Below the pieces are notes generated by a model. The model worked only from the letters and a program-made list of their open reading frames with translations. It did no database searches and was not told the DNA's origin. A program made the position numbers and the translations under genes. Below are positions 40,006-48,186 of a stretch of 64,000 bases of DNA, piece by piece. Position 1 is the first letter of the stretch; each line of letters starts with the position of its first letter. The stretch comes from Amycolatopsis sp. FBCC-B4732 (GTDB taxonomy: Bacteria; Actinomycetota; Actinomycetes; Mycobacteriales; Pseudonocardiaceae). Location: NCBI RefSeq assembly GCF_023008405.1, contig NZ_CP095376.1, positions 8,598,501-8,662,500 of the forward strand, read 5' to 3'.

Positions 40006-41165
40006 GTGCTCTCCACCGGGAAGGTCGTGCGCAGCTGCCAGTGCCCGCCGGCTTCGCCGTAGGAGACCTGGCCGCCGAACAGGGTGACGCGCTGGCGGAT
40101 TCCCGCCAGGCCGCGGTGCGCGTGCTCGTCGTGCGTGCCGCGGTCCGGGCGCAGGCCGTTCGTCACCGTGAGCACGACTTCGGTGCGGCCGTGGTTCAGC
40201 TCCACCTCGACCGGGCCTTCGCCGTGGCGCAGCGCGTTGGTCAGGGCCTCTTGGACGATCCGGTACAGGGCGACGTCGAGCGAGCCCGGCAGTTCGCGGG
40301 GCTCGCCGCGCAGGGTCAGCCGGGTGGGGAGGCCGGCCGCGCGGACGGTCTCGACCAGCTCGTCCAGGTTGTCCAGGCCGGGTTGTCCGGCGTGGGTTTC
40401 CGCGTGCAGGAGGTCGAGGAGCCGGCGCAGGTCGGCCATCGCCGAACGGCTGGCGGATTCGACGGCGCCGAGGGACTTGCGCACCGGTTCGGCGCCCTCG
40501 GGGAGGCCGAGCCGGGCCGCGCCGGCGTGCACGCCGATGGCGCTGACGTGGTGGGAGATGACGTCGTGGAGGTCGCGCGCGATCGTCGTGCGCTCCTCGA
40601 GGACGGCCCGCTTGACGGCCTCTTCCTCGTGCTGGCGGCGTTCGTCGGCTTCGCGTTCGAGGTCGGCGATGTAGGCGCGGCGGGCGGTCGTGTACCGGCC
40701 GACGAGCCACGGCAGGAGCCCGCTGACGCTGACGCTGATGGCGGTCAGCCGCCAGTCGGCCGCGGTCCGGCCGCCGCCTTCGATGCAGCCGGCGGTGACG
40801 CCGAGGAGCAGGGCGAGGAGGGCGAGGACGGCGGGTTTCGGCCGGAGCCAGGCCCCGGCGCGGTAGCCGGCGATGAGGATCCCGGCGTTGTTGCCGACGA
40901 CGTACCCCTGACAGGTGCAGAGCAGCAGCGGCGCGCCGGCGAACAGGAGCGCGTGCGCGAGCGCGACCCAGCCGGAGTGGCGGGCGGCGCCGGCGAGCGC
41001 GGCGTTGACGGCGATGCCGCCGAGCAGCACCGCCCAGCCGCGCCAGCCCGATTCGCCGAGCGAGCCGCGCAGGGTGAACAGGGCGGCGTCGCAGACCACG
41101 CAGACGAGCGCGACCAGCAGCGACTGGCGCCTCAGCGACCCCCGGATGTCCGGCACACCCGCCAC
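40002..41165 (-). CDS. NarL-family sensor histidine kinase
   Basis: A 387-residue membrane kinase. Residues ~15-150 hold several transmembrane helices (LLVALVCVVCDAALFTL, LALLALLLGVTAGCIEGG and others) with little extracellular domain. The HisKA_3 dimerisation box is ARDLHDVISHHVSAIGVHAGAARL with the phospho-acceptor His. The ATPase has VQEALTNALRHGEG (N box) and RGLAGIRQRVTLFGG (G box). It phosphorylates the coupled LuxR-type regulator. A sensed signal cannot be inferred. Confidence 0.93.
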   Translation of the reverse strand: MAGVPDIRGSLRRQSLLVALVCVVCDAALFTLRGSLGESGWRGWAVLLGGIAVNAALAGAARHSGWVALAHALLFAGAPLLLCTCQGYVVGNNAGILIAGYRAGAWLRPKPAVLALLALLLGVTAGCIEGGGRTAADWRLTAISVSVSGLLPWLVGRYTTARRAYIADLEREADERRQHEEEAVKRAVLEERTTIARDLHDVISHHVSAIGVHAGAARLGLPEGAEPVRKSLGAVESASRSAMADLRRLLDLLHAETHAGQPGLDNLDELVETVRAAGLPTRLTLRGEPRELPGSLDVALYRIVQEALTNALRHGEGPVEVELNHGRTEVVLTVTNGLRPDRGTHDEHAHRGLAGIRQRVTLFGGQVSYGEAGGHWQLRTTFPVEST

Positions 41166-41197
41166 TTTGCCGCAAGCGGCGGGCGAGTGGGCGGGAA

Positions 41198-41236
41198 CGC
41201 CCCGATGCGACGGGAGGGGTACGCGGCATCGGGGCG
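41198..41236. repeat. Hairpin-forming inverted repeat (REP-like), first unit
   Basis: CGCCCCGATGC (41198-41208) pairs perfectly with GCATCGGGGCG (41226-41236). It shares the CGCCCCRATG word with the next unit at 41268. Confidence 0.65.
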
Positions 41237-41267
41237 GACCCTGGCAGGAGGGCCGTCGGCGCCGAAA

Positions 41268-41350
41268 CGCCCCAATGTGGCGTTCGGTGCGTCCAGCGCA
41301 CCCGATGTGGCGTTCGGTGCGTTGAGCGCACCCAACGCCACATCGGGGCG
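41268..41350. repeat. Compound direct and inverted repeat between kinase and Gly-rich gene
   Basis: A ~30-bp unit (GATGTGGCGTTCGGTGCG, then AGCGCACCC) occurs twice in tandem. The outer 24-bp arms form an inverted repeat with two mismatches. The cruciform or RNA hairpin could terminate transcription of the convergent/adjacent genes or act as a REP-type element. Confidence 0.7.
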
Positions 41351-41370
41351 CTCGGGGTGAGCTGGGCCGG

Positions 41371-41985
41371 TCAGTTCGTGGGGCGGCCCGAGTACTCGCC
41401 GCCGCGGCGCTGGCCAGGCTGGCGCTGGCCTTCGAAGCCCTGGCCCAGCGTTGTCGCCGTCGCCGTCTGGCCCTCGACCTTCGCCACCACCGTCACGTTC
41501 GTCGCGCCCTGCTTCACGTCGCCCGTCTTCCGCGTCGACGAGCCGATCGTGTACGTCTGCTTGTAGCCGTCCTTGCTGGTCAGCGTCACCGAAGTCGCGC
41601 TCAGCTCGGTGACGTCGCCGGTCTGCAGGCGCTCGGTCGTGTAGCCGCCGTTCGGGTCGGCCACGACGAAGTCGCCGTGCAGGGCGTCGCGCATCGCGGC
41701 CGGCCCGCCGCCGAAACCGCCGCCCGGCATGCCCTGGCCGCGGAACTGGCCGTTGCCGCCCGGACCGCCGAAGCCGCCGGGGCCCTGCGCGGTGTTGTCG
41801 GCGCTGCTGGTGCCCGCCCAGATCGCCGCGCCGCCGCCGGCCGCGATGACCACCGCGATGCCGGCCGCGATCGCCGTCTTCTTGCCGGACCAGCCCTTCT
41901 TCGGCGCGGCGGGGGCCGGGTCGCCCCAGTTGGCGGGGGCCGGTTCGCCCTGGGGTGGCGTGTTCGGCGTCGGCTCGGTCGTCAT
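41371..41985 (-). CDS. Membrane-anchored Gly-rich protein, PhoP-like regulon member
   Basis: A 204-residue protein. A cytoplasmic Pro-rich N-terminus (MTTEPTPNTPPQGEPAPANW) precedes one transmembrane helix (TAIAAGIAVVIAAGGGAAIWAG). A Gly/Phe/Pro-rich linker (GGFGGPGGNGQFRGQGMPGG) follows. The outer domain has beta strands (FVVADPNGGYTTERLQTGDV, SVTLTSKDGYKQTYTI) similar to DUF5666-like folds. The start is ATG 41985 after GGAGGA. It is divergent from the response regulator and shares its promoter repeats. Function unknown. Confidence 0.75.
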   Translation of the reverse strand: MTTEPTPNTPPQGEPAPANWGDPAPAAPKKGWSGKKTAIAAGIAVVIAAGGGAAIWAGTSSADNTAQGPGGFGGPGGNGQFRGQGMPGGGFGGGPAAMRDALHGDFVVADPNGGYTTERLQTGDVTELSATSVTLTSKDGYKQTYTIGSSTRKTGDVKQGATNVTVVAKVEGQTATATTLGQGFEGQRQPGQRRGGEYSGRPTN

Positions 41986-42093
41986 CGTGTCCTCCGGTGG
42001 TGCCCACACTGGTCGGAGACCAGGTTCGCCGCCGAGGCTGTGTTTGAGCTGTGCGGGGCGTCAGCGGGTGCTGTGCCTCGACCGGGCGAACTC

Positions 42094-42133
42094 TCACAGG
42101 GAACGCACAGCGGCCGCACAGCGAACACTGACG
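42094..42133. promoter_or_regulatory. PhoP-like direct-repeat operator upstream of the two-component operon
   Basis: TCACAGG (42094), GCACAGC (42105), GCACAGC (42116) and a weaker ACACTGA (42127) are spaced exactly 11 bases apart. OmpR/PhoP-family regulators bind such helical-phased heptamers; M. tuberculosis PhoP recognises TCACAGC-N4-TCACAGC. The array lies 22-61 bases before the response regulator start. Confidence 0.75.
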
Positions 42134-42154
42134 GCGAGCCGGGAAGGTGGCACC

Positions 42155-42904
42155 ATGACCGCTATGAACGCCACGTCACCCGGCCCTGGCAAGGCCGACC
42201 TGCGCCGGGCCGACGGCAGTCCGGTGCGGGTGCTCGTGGTCGACGACGAATCGACGCTGGCCGAGCTCGTGTCGATGGCCCTGCGGATGGAGGGCTGGGA
42301 GGTGCGCAGCGCGGGCGACGGCACGGAGGCCGTCCGGATCGCGCGCGACTTCCGCCCCGACGCCGTCGTCCTCGACGTCATGCTCCCCGACTTCAGCGGG
42401 CTGGAAGTGCTGCGGCGCATGCGGTCCGAGGCGCCGAACCTGCCGGTGCTGTTCCTGACGGCGAAGGACGCGGTCGAGGACCGCATCGCCGGGCTCACCG
42501 CGGGCGGCGACGACTACGTCACCAAGCCCTTCAGCCTCGAAGAGGTCGCATTGCGGCTGCGCGCGTTGCTGCGCCGCGCGGGTGGCGTCACCGGCGCGAG
42601 CGGGTCGCAGCTGGTCGTCGGCGACCTCACCCTCGACGAGGACAGCCGCGAGGTGCACCGCGGCGGCGACCTGGTGCCGCTGACCGCGACCGAGTTCGAG
42701 CTGCTGCGCTACCTCATGCGCAACCCCAAGCGCGTGCTGTCGAAGGCCCAGATCCTGGACCGCGTCTGGAGCTACGACTTCGGCGGGCAGGCCAACATCG
42801 TCGAGCTCTACATCTCCTACCTGCGCAAGAAGATCGACGCCGACCGCGAGCCGATGATCCACACCATGCGGGGCGCCGGGTATGTCCTCAAGCCAGCGGG
42901 CTGA
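42155..42904 (+). CDS. OmpR-family response regulator, PhoP-like
   Basis: A 249-residue regulator closely resembling M. tuberculosis PhoP. The receiver has VLVVDDESTLAELVSMAL, phosphorylated Asp in PDAVVLDVMLPDFSG, Thr in LFLTAKD and Lys in DDYVTKPFSLEEV. The winged helix ends in SKAQILDRVWSYDFGGQANIVELYISYLRKKID, nearly the PhoP recognition helix. The ATG at 42155 follows GGGAAGGTGG. GCACAGC heptamers with 11-bp spacing lie upstream of it and of the glycosyltransferase at 44645, so it likely controls both. It overlaps the kinase gene by 23 bp. Confidence 0.94.
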   Translation: MTAMNATSPGPGKADLRRADGSPVRVLVVDDESTLAELVSMALRMEGWEVRSAGDGTEAVRIARDFRPDAVVLDVMLPDFSGLEVLRRMRSEAPNLPVLFLTAKDAVEDRIAGLTAGGDDYVTKPFSLEEVALRLRALLRRAGGVTGASGSQLVVGDLTLDEDSREVHRGGDLVPLTATEFELLRYLMRNPKRVLSKAQILDRVWSYDFGGQANIVELYISYLRKKIDADREPMIHTMRGAGYVLKPAG

Positions 42905-44411
42905 GCGGCGGCGGTTCCGGACGCGGCGGCCGTGGTCGCTGCGGCGGCGGCTGATCGTCCAGCTCGCCGCGCTGCTCGCGCTGGTGTGCCTGGTCGTCGG
43001 CGTGGTCACGGAGTTCGCGCTGAGCGAGTTCCTCGTCGGCCAGCAGGACAAGCGGCTGGCCGCGACGAACGACCGCGGCAAGCACAACGGCGAGCCCCCG
43101 CCCTGGGTGTACGGCGACACGCCACCGCCCGACCCGCTGCGGGTGCTCGGGCAGGGCGACGGCACCCTCGCGGTCACGGTGAGCGCCGGGCTGGTCCGGG
43201 CGAGCGTCCTGGACTTCACCGCCGGCGCGGTCCCCACCGCCACCGGGCAGGGCAAGCGACGGCCACCGCTCAAGCCGATCAGCCGCGACCAGGTGACGAC
43301 GCTGCTCACGCTGGCGGCCGACGGCAAGCCACACACCGTCGACCTCGGCGGCAGCCTCGGCGAATACCGCGTCCTGTCGACCGCGTCGCCCGGCGGCGAG
43401 CGCACGGTCATCGGCCTGCCGCTGAGGGACGTCAACGAAACGCTGTGGCGGCTCGGGTTCATCCTCGGCGGCGTCGCGCTCGCCGGGATCCTGGTCGCGG
43501 GCGCGGTCGGCGCGGCGACGATCCGGCGCACGATGAAGCCGCTCGACCGGCTGGCCGCGACCGCGACGCGCGTGTCCGAGCTGCCGCTGGACCGCGGTGA
43601 AGTCGCGCTGTCGGAACGGGTCCCGGAACCCGACACCGACCCGAACACCGAGGTCGGCAAGGTCGGCTCGGCGCTGAACCGGATGCTGCAGCACGTCGCG
43701 AACGCGCTCACCGCGCGGCACGCGAGCGAGAACCGCGTCCGCCAGTTCGTCGCGGACGCGAGCCACGAGCTCCGCACGCCGCTGGCGGCGATCCGCGGGT
43801 ACGCCGAGCTCACGCGCCGCAGCGGCGAGCAGGTGCCGCCGGACGTCGCGTTCGCGATGAGCCGCGTCGAGTCGGAGTCGCGCCGGATGACGACGCTGGT
43901 CGAGGACCTGCTGCTGCTCGCGCGCCTGGACTCCGGCCGCCAGGTGGTGCACGAGTGGGTGGACCTGTGCCGGCTGGTGGCCGACGCGGTCGCGGACGCG
44001 CACGTCGCGGGCCCGGACCACAAGTGGCTGATGGACGTCCCCGGCGAGCCGATCGGCGTGCGCGGCGACGCGGGCCAGCTGCACCAGGTGGTGATCAACG
44101 TGCTGGCCAACGCGCGCACGCACACCCCGGCGGGCACGACGGTGACGACCACTTTGTCCACTTCGGACGAGACGGTCCGCCTCCGCGTCGCCGACGACGG
44201 CCCCGGCATCCCCCCGGACATCCTCCCGGACGTCTTCGAGCGCTTCGCCCGCGGCGACAATTCGCGATCGCGCGCGGCGGGGAGCACGGGCCTCGGGCTG
44301 GCGATCGTGGCCGCGGTGGTCAGCGCGCACGACGGCCGGGTGGCGGTGCAGAGCCGGCCGGGCCGCACGGAGTTCGAGATCACGTTCCCGGCGGCGCCGA
44401 CGCCCGCGTGA
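42882..44411 (+). CDS. Sensor histidine kinase, PhoR-like
   Basis: A 509-residue kinase. The first transmembrane helix is LIVQLAALLALVCLVVGVV (~24-42), then an extracellular sensor of ~140 residues, then the second helix LGFILGGVALAGILVAGAVG. HAMP follows. The HisKA box is QFVADASHELRTPLAAIRGYAELTR, and the ATPase has NVLANARTHTP, DDGPGIPPDILP and STGLGLAIVAAVV. It phosphorylates the PhoP-like regulator, whose gene it overlaps by 23 bases. The stimulus is unknown. Confidence 0.94.
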   Translation: MSSSQRAERRRFRTRRPWSLRRRLIVQLAALLALVCLVVGVVTEFALSEFLVGQQDKRLAATNDRGKHNGEPPPWVYGDTPPPDPLRVLGQGDGTLAVTVSAGLVRASVLDFTAGAVPTATGQGKRRPPLKPISRDQVTTLLTLAADGKPHTVDLGGSLGEYRVLSTASPGGERTVIGLPLRDVNETLWRLGFILGGVALAGILVAGAVGAATIRRTMKPLDRLAATATRVSELPLDRGEVALSERVPEPDTDPNTEVGKVGSALNRMLQHVANALTARHASENRVRQFVADASHELRTPLAAIRGYAELTRRSGEQVPPDVAFAMSRVESESRRMTTLVEDLLLLARLDSGRQVVHEWVDLCRLVADAVADAHVAGPDHKWLMDVPGEPIGVRGDAGQLHQVVINVLANARTHTPAGTTVTTTLSTSDETVRLRVADDGPGIPPDILPDVFERFARGDNSRSRAAGSTGLGLAIVAAVVSAHDGRVAVQSRPGRTEFEITFPAAPTPA

Positions 44412-44582
44412 CGGGTTTCGTCTCGAACGCATTGAAGGGCGTACCGGTGTCCGAGCGTGTTCTACGAAACACCTCGAGCGAGCCATTCTTCAATGTTGTG
44501 GTCTTCCCTGTTCATCCAAGGCGCGGCGCCTCGTGCGGGTGATGGTGGGAAATCGTCGTGAACGTCGACAGTCGGGGCGGAT

Positions 44583-44622
44583 GCACAGCGTACGCACAGC
44601 TTCGGCACATCTTCACCACATG
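44583..44622. promoter_or_regulatory. PhoP-like direct repeats upstream of the glycosyltransferase
   Basis: GCACAGC (44583), GCACAGC (44594), GCACATC (44605) and CCACATG (44616) are spaced exactly 11 bases apart, 23-62 bases before the start at 44645. This matches the array in front of the response regulator. Confidence 0.75.
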
Positions 44623-44644
44623 CGGCGCCGACACGGTGAAGCCC

Positions 44645-46537
44645 ATGACGACCACGCTGTCGGCGCCCGCGCTCGCCCAGCCCGCTCCCGAAGCCGCGCG
44701 TGAAGCCCGGTGGGTCAAGCCGGCCGTGGCCGTGCTGCTGCTCGGCACCGGGGTGCTCTACCTGTGGGACCTGGCGAAAACGGGCTGGGCCAACGACTTC
44801 TACGCGATGGCCGCGCAGGCCGGGACGTGGAGCTGGAAGGCCCTGTTCTTCGGCTCGCTCGACCCCGGCAACGTCGTCACCGTCGACAAGCCGCCGTTCT
44901 CGCTGTGGGTGATGGGGTTGTCCGGGCGGCTCTTCGGCTTCTCCAGCTGGAGCCTGCTCGTGCCGAACGCGCTCGCCGGCGTCGCCTCGGTCGGCCTGGT
45001 CTACCTCGCCGTGCGGCGGCTGTCCGGGCCGGGAGCCGGGTTGCTGGCCGGGGCCGGGCTCGCGCTGACGCCGGTTGCCGCGCTGATGTTCCGCTACGAC
45101 AACCCCGATGCCTTCCTCGTGCTGCTGCTCGTCGCCGGCGCGTACTGCGTCGTGCGCGCGCTCGAACGCGGGAGCACGGTGTGGCTGCTGCTCGCCGGGG
45201 TCGCGATCGGGTTCGGCTTCCTCGACAAGATGCTGCAGGCGTTCCTCGTGCTGCCCGCGTTCGTGCTCGCCTACGCCGTCGCGGCGCCGACGTCGCTGGG
45301 CCGCCGGATCTGGCAGCTGGCTGCCGCGGCCGGTGCCGTGCTCGTCTCCGCGGGCTGGTGGATCGCGGTCGTCGCGGTGTGGCCGGCCGCCGACCGGCCC
45401 TACATCAGCGGCTCGACCGACAACACCGTGCTGGAACTCGCGTTCGGCTACAACGGCCTCGGCCGGATCTTCGGCGAAGGCCGCGGTGGCGGCGGTGGCG
45501 GGGCGGTCACGCCACCCGCCGGGCTGGAACTGCCCGCGGGCGGGCGCGGCTTCGGCGGTGGCTTCGGCGGTGAAACCGGGCTGACGCGGCTGTTCAGCGG
45601 CGAGTTCGGCGGCGAAGCGTCGTGGCTGCTGCCCGCCGCGCTCATCGGGCTGGTCGCCGGCCTGTGGTTCACCCGCCGCGCGCCGCGCACCGACCGGACG
45701 CGGGCGGCGCTGCTGCTGTGGGGTGGCTGGCTGGTCGTCACCGCGCTGGTGTTCAGCTACATGAGCGGGATCATCCACCCGTACTACACGGTCGCGCTGG
45801 CGCCCGGGATCGCCGCCACGTTGGGGATTTCCGCACGGGAGCTGTGGCGCGGCCGGGCGAACTTCGCCGCCCGCGCGGTGCTCGCCGTCCTGCTCGCCGT
45901 GACCGCGGTGTGGGGTTTCCTGCTCCTCGCGCGGACGCCGGACTGGCAGCCGTGGGTGCGCTACGCGCTGCTCGTGCTGAGCGCGGCCGCCGTGCTCGCG
46001 CTGCTGTTCGGCGCCGACCGGCTCCGGCGGCTCGGCCCGGTCGTGGCCGTGCTCGGCCTGTGCGGCGCGCTGCTCGGGACGTCGGCCTTCACACTGGCCA
46101 CGGCGGCGACCGCGCACTCGGGCGGGACGCCGTCGTCCGGGCCGGCCGTCGCGAGTGGACGCGGCTTCGGTGGCGGTGCCCGCGGTTTCGGCGGCGGGCA
46201 GACCGACACCGCGGTGATCGACCTGCTCAAGGGCACGACGACGAAGTGGGCCGCGGCGCAGAGCGGCGCGATGGAGTCGGCCGGGCTGGCGCTCGCCAGT
46301 GGACGGCCGGTGCTCGCGATCGGCGGCTTCAGCGGCAGCGACCCGGCACCGACGCTCGAGCAGTTCCAGCGGTACGTCGCGAGCGGCGACGTCCACTACT
46401 ACGTCGCGGGCGGGCGCGGTGGCTTCGGGGGCGGCCGGGGGACCGCCGGCGAAATCCAGACCTGGGTCGAGCAGAACTTCGCACCGGTCACCGCCGAGAG
46501 CACGACGGTTTACGACCTGACAAAATCTATCAATTGA
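44645..46537 (+). CDS. GT39/ArnT-like membrane glycosyltransferase
   Basis: A 630-residue polytopic GT-C transferase. The catalytic Asp region is TGWANDFYAMAAQAG near residue 45, with the periplasmic motif TVDKPPFSLWVMG that is typical of ArnT/PMT relatives. Eleven to thirteen helices follow. Two Gly-rich insertions (GRGGGGGGAV, GGGFGGETG) and a soluble C-terminal domain (~500-630, GQTDTAVIDLLKGTTTKWAA) lie outside. It uses a lipid-linked sugar to glycosylate a wall or secreted acceptor. The start is ATG 44645 after GGTGAAG. PhoP-like repeats precede it. Confidence 0.88.
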   Translation: MTTTLSAPALAQPAPEAAREARWVKPAVAVLLLGTGVLYLWDLAKTGWANDFYAMAAQAGTWSWKALFFGSLDPGNVVTVDKPPFSLWVMGLSGRLFGFSSWSLLVPNALAGVASVGLVYLAVRRLSGPGAGLLAGAGLALTPVAALMFRYDNPDAFLVLLLVAGAYCVVRALERGSTVWLLLAGVAIGFGFLDKMLQAFLVLPAFVLAYAVAAPTSLGRRIWQLAAAAGAVLVSAGWWIAVVAVWPAADRPYISGSTDNTVLELAFGYNGLGRIFGEGRGGGGGGAVTPPAGLELPAGGRGFGGGFGGETGLTRLFSGEFGGEASWLLPAALIGLVAGLWFTRRAPRTDRTRAALLLWGGWLVVTALVFSYMSGIIHPYYTVALAPGIAATLGISARELWRGRANFAARAVLAVLLAVTAVWGFLLLARTPDWQPWVRYALLVLSAAAVLALLFGADRLRRLGPVVAVLGLCGALLGTSAFTLATAATAHSGGTPSSGPAVASGRGFGGGARGFGGGQTDTAVIDLLKGTTTKWAAAQSGAMESAGLALASGRPVLAIGGFSGSDPAPTLEQFQRYVASGDVHYYVAGGRGGFGGGRGTAGEIQTWVEQNFAPVTAESTTVYDLTKSIN

Positions 46538-46883
46538 TCGAAATGCGCCACCGTGTTTCGATCGTGTTAACGACCGGGGAATCATTCGCGGATCCGAGAT
46601 CGATGCGGTATCGGCGTGATCGTACACCTGTTCGGCTCCCGTTCCGGTGGCCGGAAAACGCTGGACGATTGTTCAACGAGGCGAGGTAGCGCTCGGTGAT
46701 CAACGTCCTGCGGTGTAACGCCGGAGGACTACTGCCCGTGCAACTGCACGCGGCCGACGCCGGTCCACGACCCGATCTTGGCCGGGCGGCCGACAGAAAC
46801 CTCTCCGAAGGTGATCTTCAACCGGGCTGATGTTGCTGGTTGACAAGGTTGATGGTCACTCGTTCGGATGCACTGTTGGGGCG

Positions 46884-46913
46884 TTGTGGTGATCGTGTGT
46901 CACTCGCTAGGGT
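46884..46913 (+). promoter_or_regulatory. Promoter candidate for the ABC transporter operon
   Basis: TTGTGG (46884-46889), an 18-nt spacer, then TAGGGT (46908-46913) fits a principal sigma factor promoter of actinobacteria. It would give a long leader of about 250 bases. Confidence 0.45.
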
Positions 46914-47044
46914 GTCCGCCGGGAGAGGGACAAGGGGTGGGCAGGCTTGGCACGCTCAGTGCCGCGTTTCACATCGTGGTGGGTAATCCTTGTCTCGCGT
47001 TCTCTCGCTATGACCCGATCAGGTGCGGCTGGAAGAGAGCAGCG

Positions 47045-47104
47045 ATGACCGTGCGCGGTGGCGCAGCTCTGCCCTGTCCGCCCCCGCTTCGTCACGACCT
47101 GTAG
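47045..47104 (+). CDS. Possible 19-residue leader peptide
   Basis: An ORF reading MTVRGGAALPCPPPLRHDL ends 68 bases before the substrate-binding protein start, with AGAGAG upstream. It has a Pro-Pro-Pro run that could stall ribosomes, but no amino-acid-specific codon run and no clear terminator after it. Coding status is uncertain. Confidence 0.25.
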   Translation: MTVRGGAALPCPPPLRHDL

Positions 47105-47172
47105 CCCCGAGCACCGCAATTCCCCCGATAGGTACGGCACCACTCCACTTCCCCCGCACTCTGGAGTTCGTT

Positions 47173-48186
47173 GTGATTTCCCGTCCTCGACCCCGTCTGC
47201 TGACGGTGCTCCTCACCTTGCTCACCCTCGCGGGCGTCACCGCGCTCTCCGGGTGCAGTGACAGTTCCGCTTCGGGCAGCGGCGGCAAGATCACGCTCGG
47301 GTTCAGCGCCTGGCCGGGGTGGTTCCCCTGGCAGGTGGCGCAGGAACAGGGCCTGTTCGCCAAGAACGGCGTGAACGTCGACCTCAAGTACTTCGACAAC
47401 TACACCGACAGCATCAACGCCCTTTCCAGTGGTGCCATCGACGCCAACAGCCAGACCCTCAACGACACGCTGTCCTCGGCGTCCGGCGGCGCCAAGCTGT
47501 CGATCGTGCTGGTGAACGACAACTCCACCGGCAACGACAAGATCATCGCGCGGGACGGGATCAACGCGATCGCCGACCTGAAGGGCAAGAAGGTCGCGGT
47601 CGAGCAGGGAACGGTGGACCACTACCTGCTGCTGCTCGCGCTGCAGGCGGCGAAGCTGTCCGAAAAGGACATCCAGCTCGTCAACCTGCCGACCGACGCC
47701 GCCGCGGCCGCGTTCGTCGCCGGCCAGGTCGACGCGGTGGGTGCGTTCGCGCCGTTCACCTCGAAGGCGCTGGAGCGCCCCGGCAGCCGCGCGATCTCGA
47801 CGTCGGCGGAGTTCCCCGGCGCCATCCCGGACCACCTCGTCACGTCGCAGAAGCTGGTCAAGGAGCACCCGAAGGACGTCCAGGCGCTGGTCAACACCTG
47901 GTTCGAGACGCTGACCTGGATCAAGAACAACAAGGACGCGGCCGTCGGGATCATGGCCAAGCGCGGTGGTGTCTCCGACGCCGACTACAAGTCCTACGAC
48001 GCCGGCACCACGATCTTCACGCGCCAGCAGAACCTCGACGCGTTCACCCCTGGCGTCACCGCGCAGCACCTCGACTTCCAGGCGAACAAGATCATCGACT
48101 TCATCGTGAACACCGGGCTCGCCCAGCAGCGGCCGTCGCTCGACGGGTTGTTCGACGACCAGTTCGTCAAGGCCGCGCCGCAGTGA
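47173..48186 (+). CDS. ABC transporter substrate-binding lipoprotein (NrtA/SsuA/NMT1 type)
   Basis: A 337-residue lipoprotein with a signal ending in the lipobox LSGC (residues ~30-33). The binding fold is that of nitrate/sulfonate/taurine binding proteins: KITLGFSAWPGWFPWQVAQEQGLF, LSSGAIDANSQTLNDTL, IADLKGKKVAVEQGTVDHYLL and FVAGQVDAVGAF. The exact ligand is unknown. The start is GTG 47173 after CTGGAG. It ends in GTGA overlap with the permease gene. Confidence 0.9.
   Translation: MISRPRPRLLTVLLTLLTLAGVTALSGCSDSSASGSGGKITLGFSAWPGWFPWQVAQEQGLFAKNGVNVDLKYFDNYTDSINALSSGAIDANSQTLNDTLSSASGGAKLSIVLVNDNSTGNDKIIARDGINAIADLKGKKVAVEQGTVDHYLLLLALQAAKLSEKDIQLVNLPTDAAAAAFVAGQVDAVGAFAPFTSKALERPGSRAISTSAEFPGAIPDHLVTSQKLVKEHPKDVQALVNTWFETLTWIKNNKDAAVGIMAKRGGVSDADYKSYDAGTTIFTRQQNLDAFTPGVTAQHLDFQANKIIDFIVNTGLAQQRPSLDGLFDDQFVKAAPQ

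Larger units (their letters stand above)
46538..47172. other. 635-bp intergenic region
   Basis: No gene is supported except the small ORF at 47045-47104. The stretch contains a promoter candidate (46884-46913) and a ~250-base leader before the substrate-binding protein. No riboswitch of a known class was recognised. Confidence 0.6.

Noticed and set aside
46538..47172. Known riboswitch (TPP, cobalamin, SAM) in the gap before the ABC importer
   Set aside because: No conserved core of these classes could be recognised by eye.
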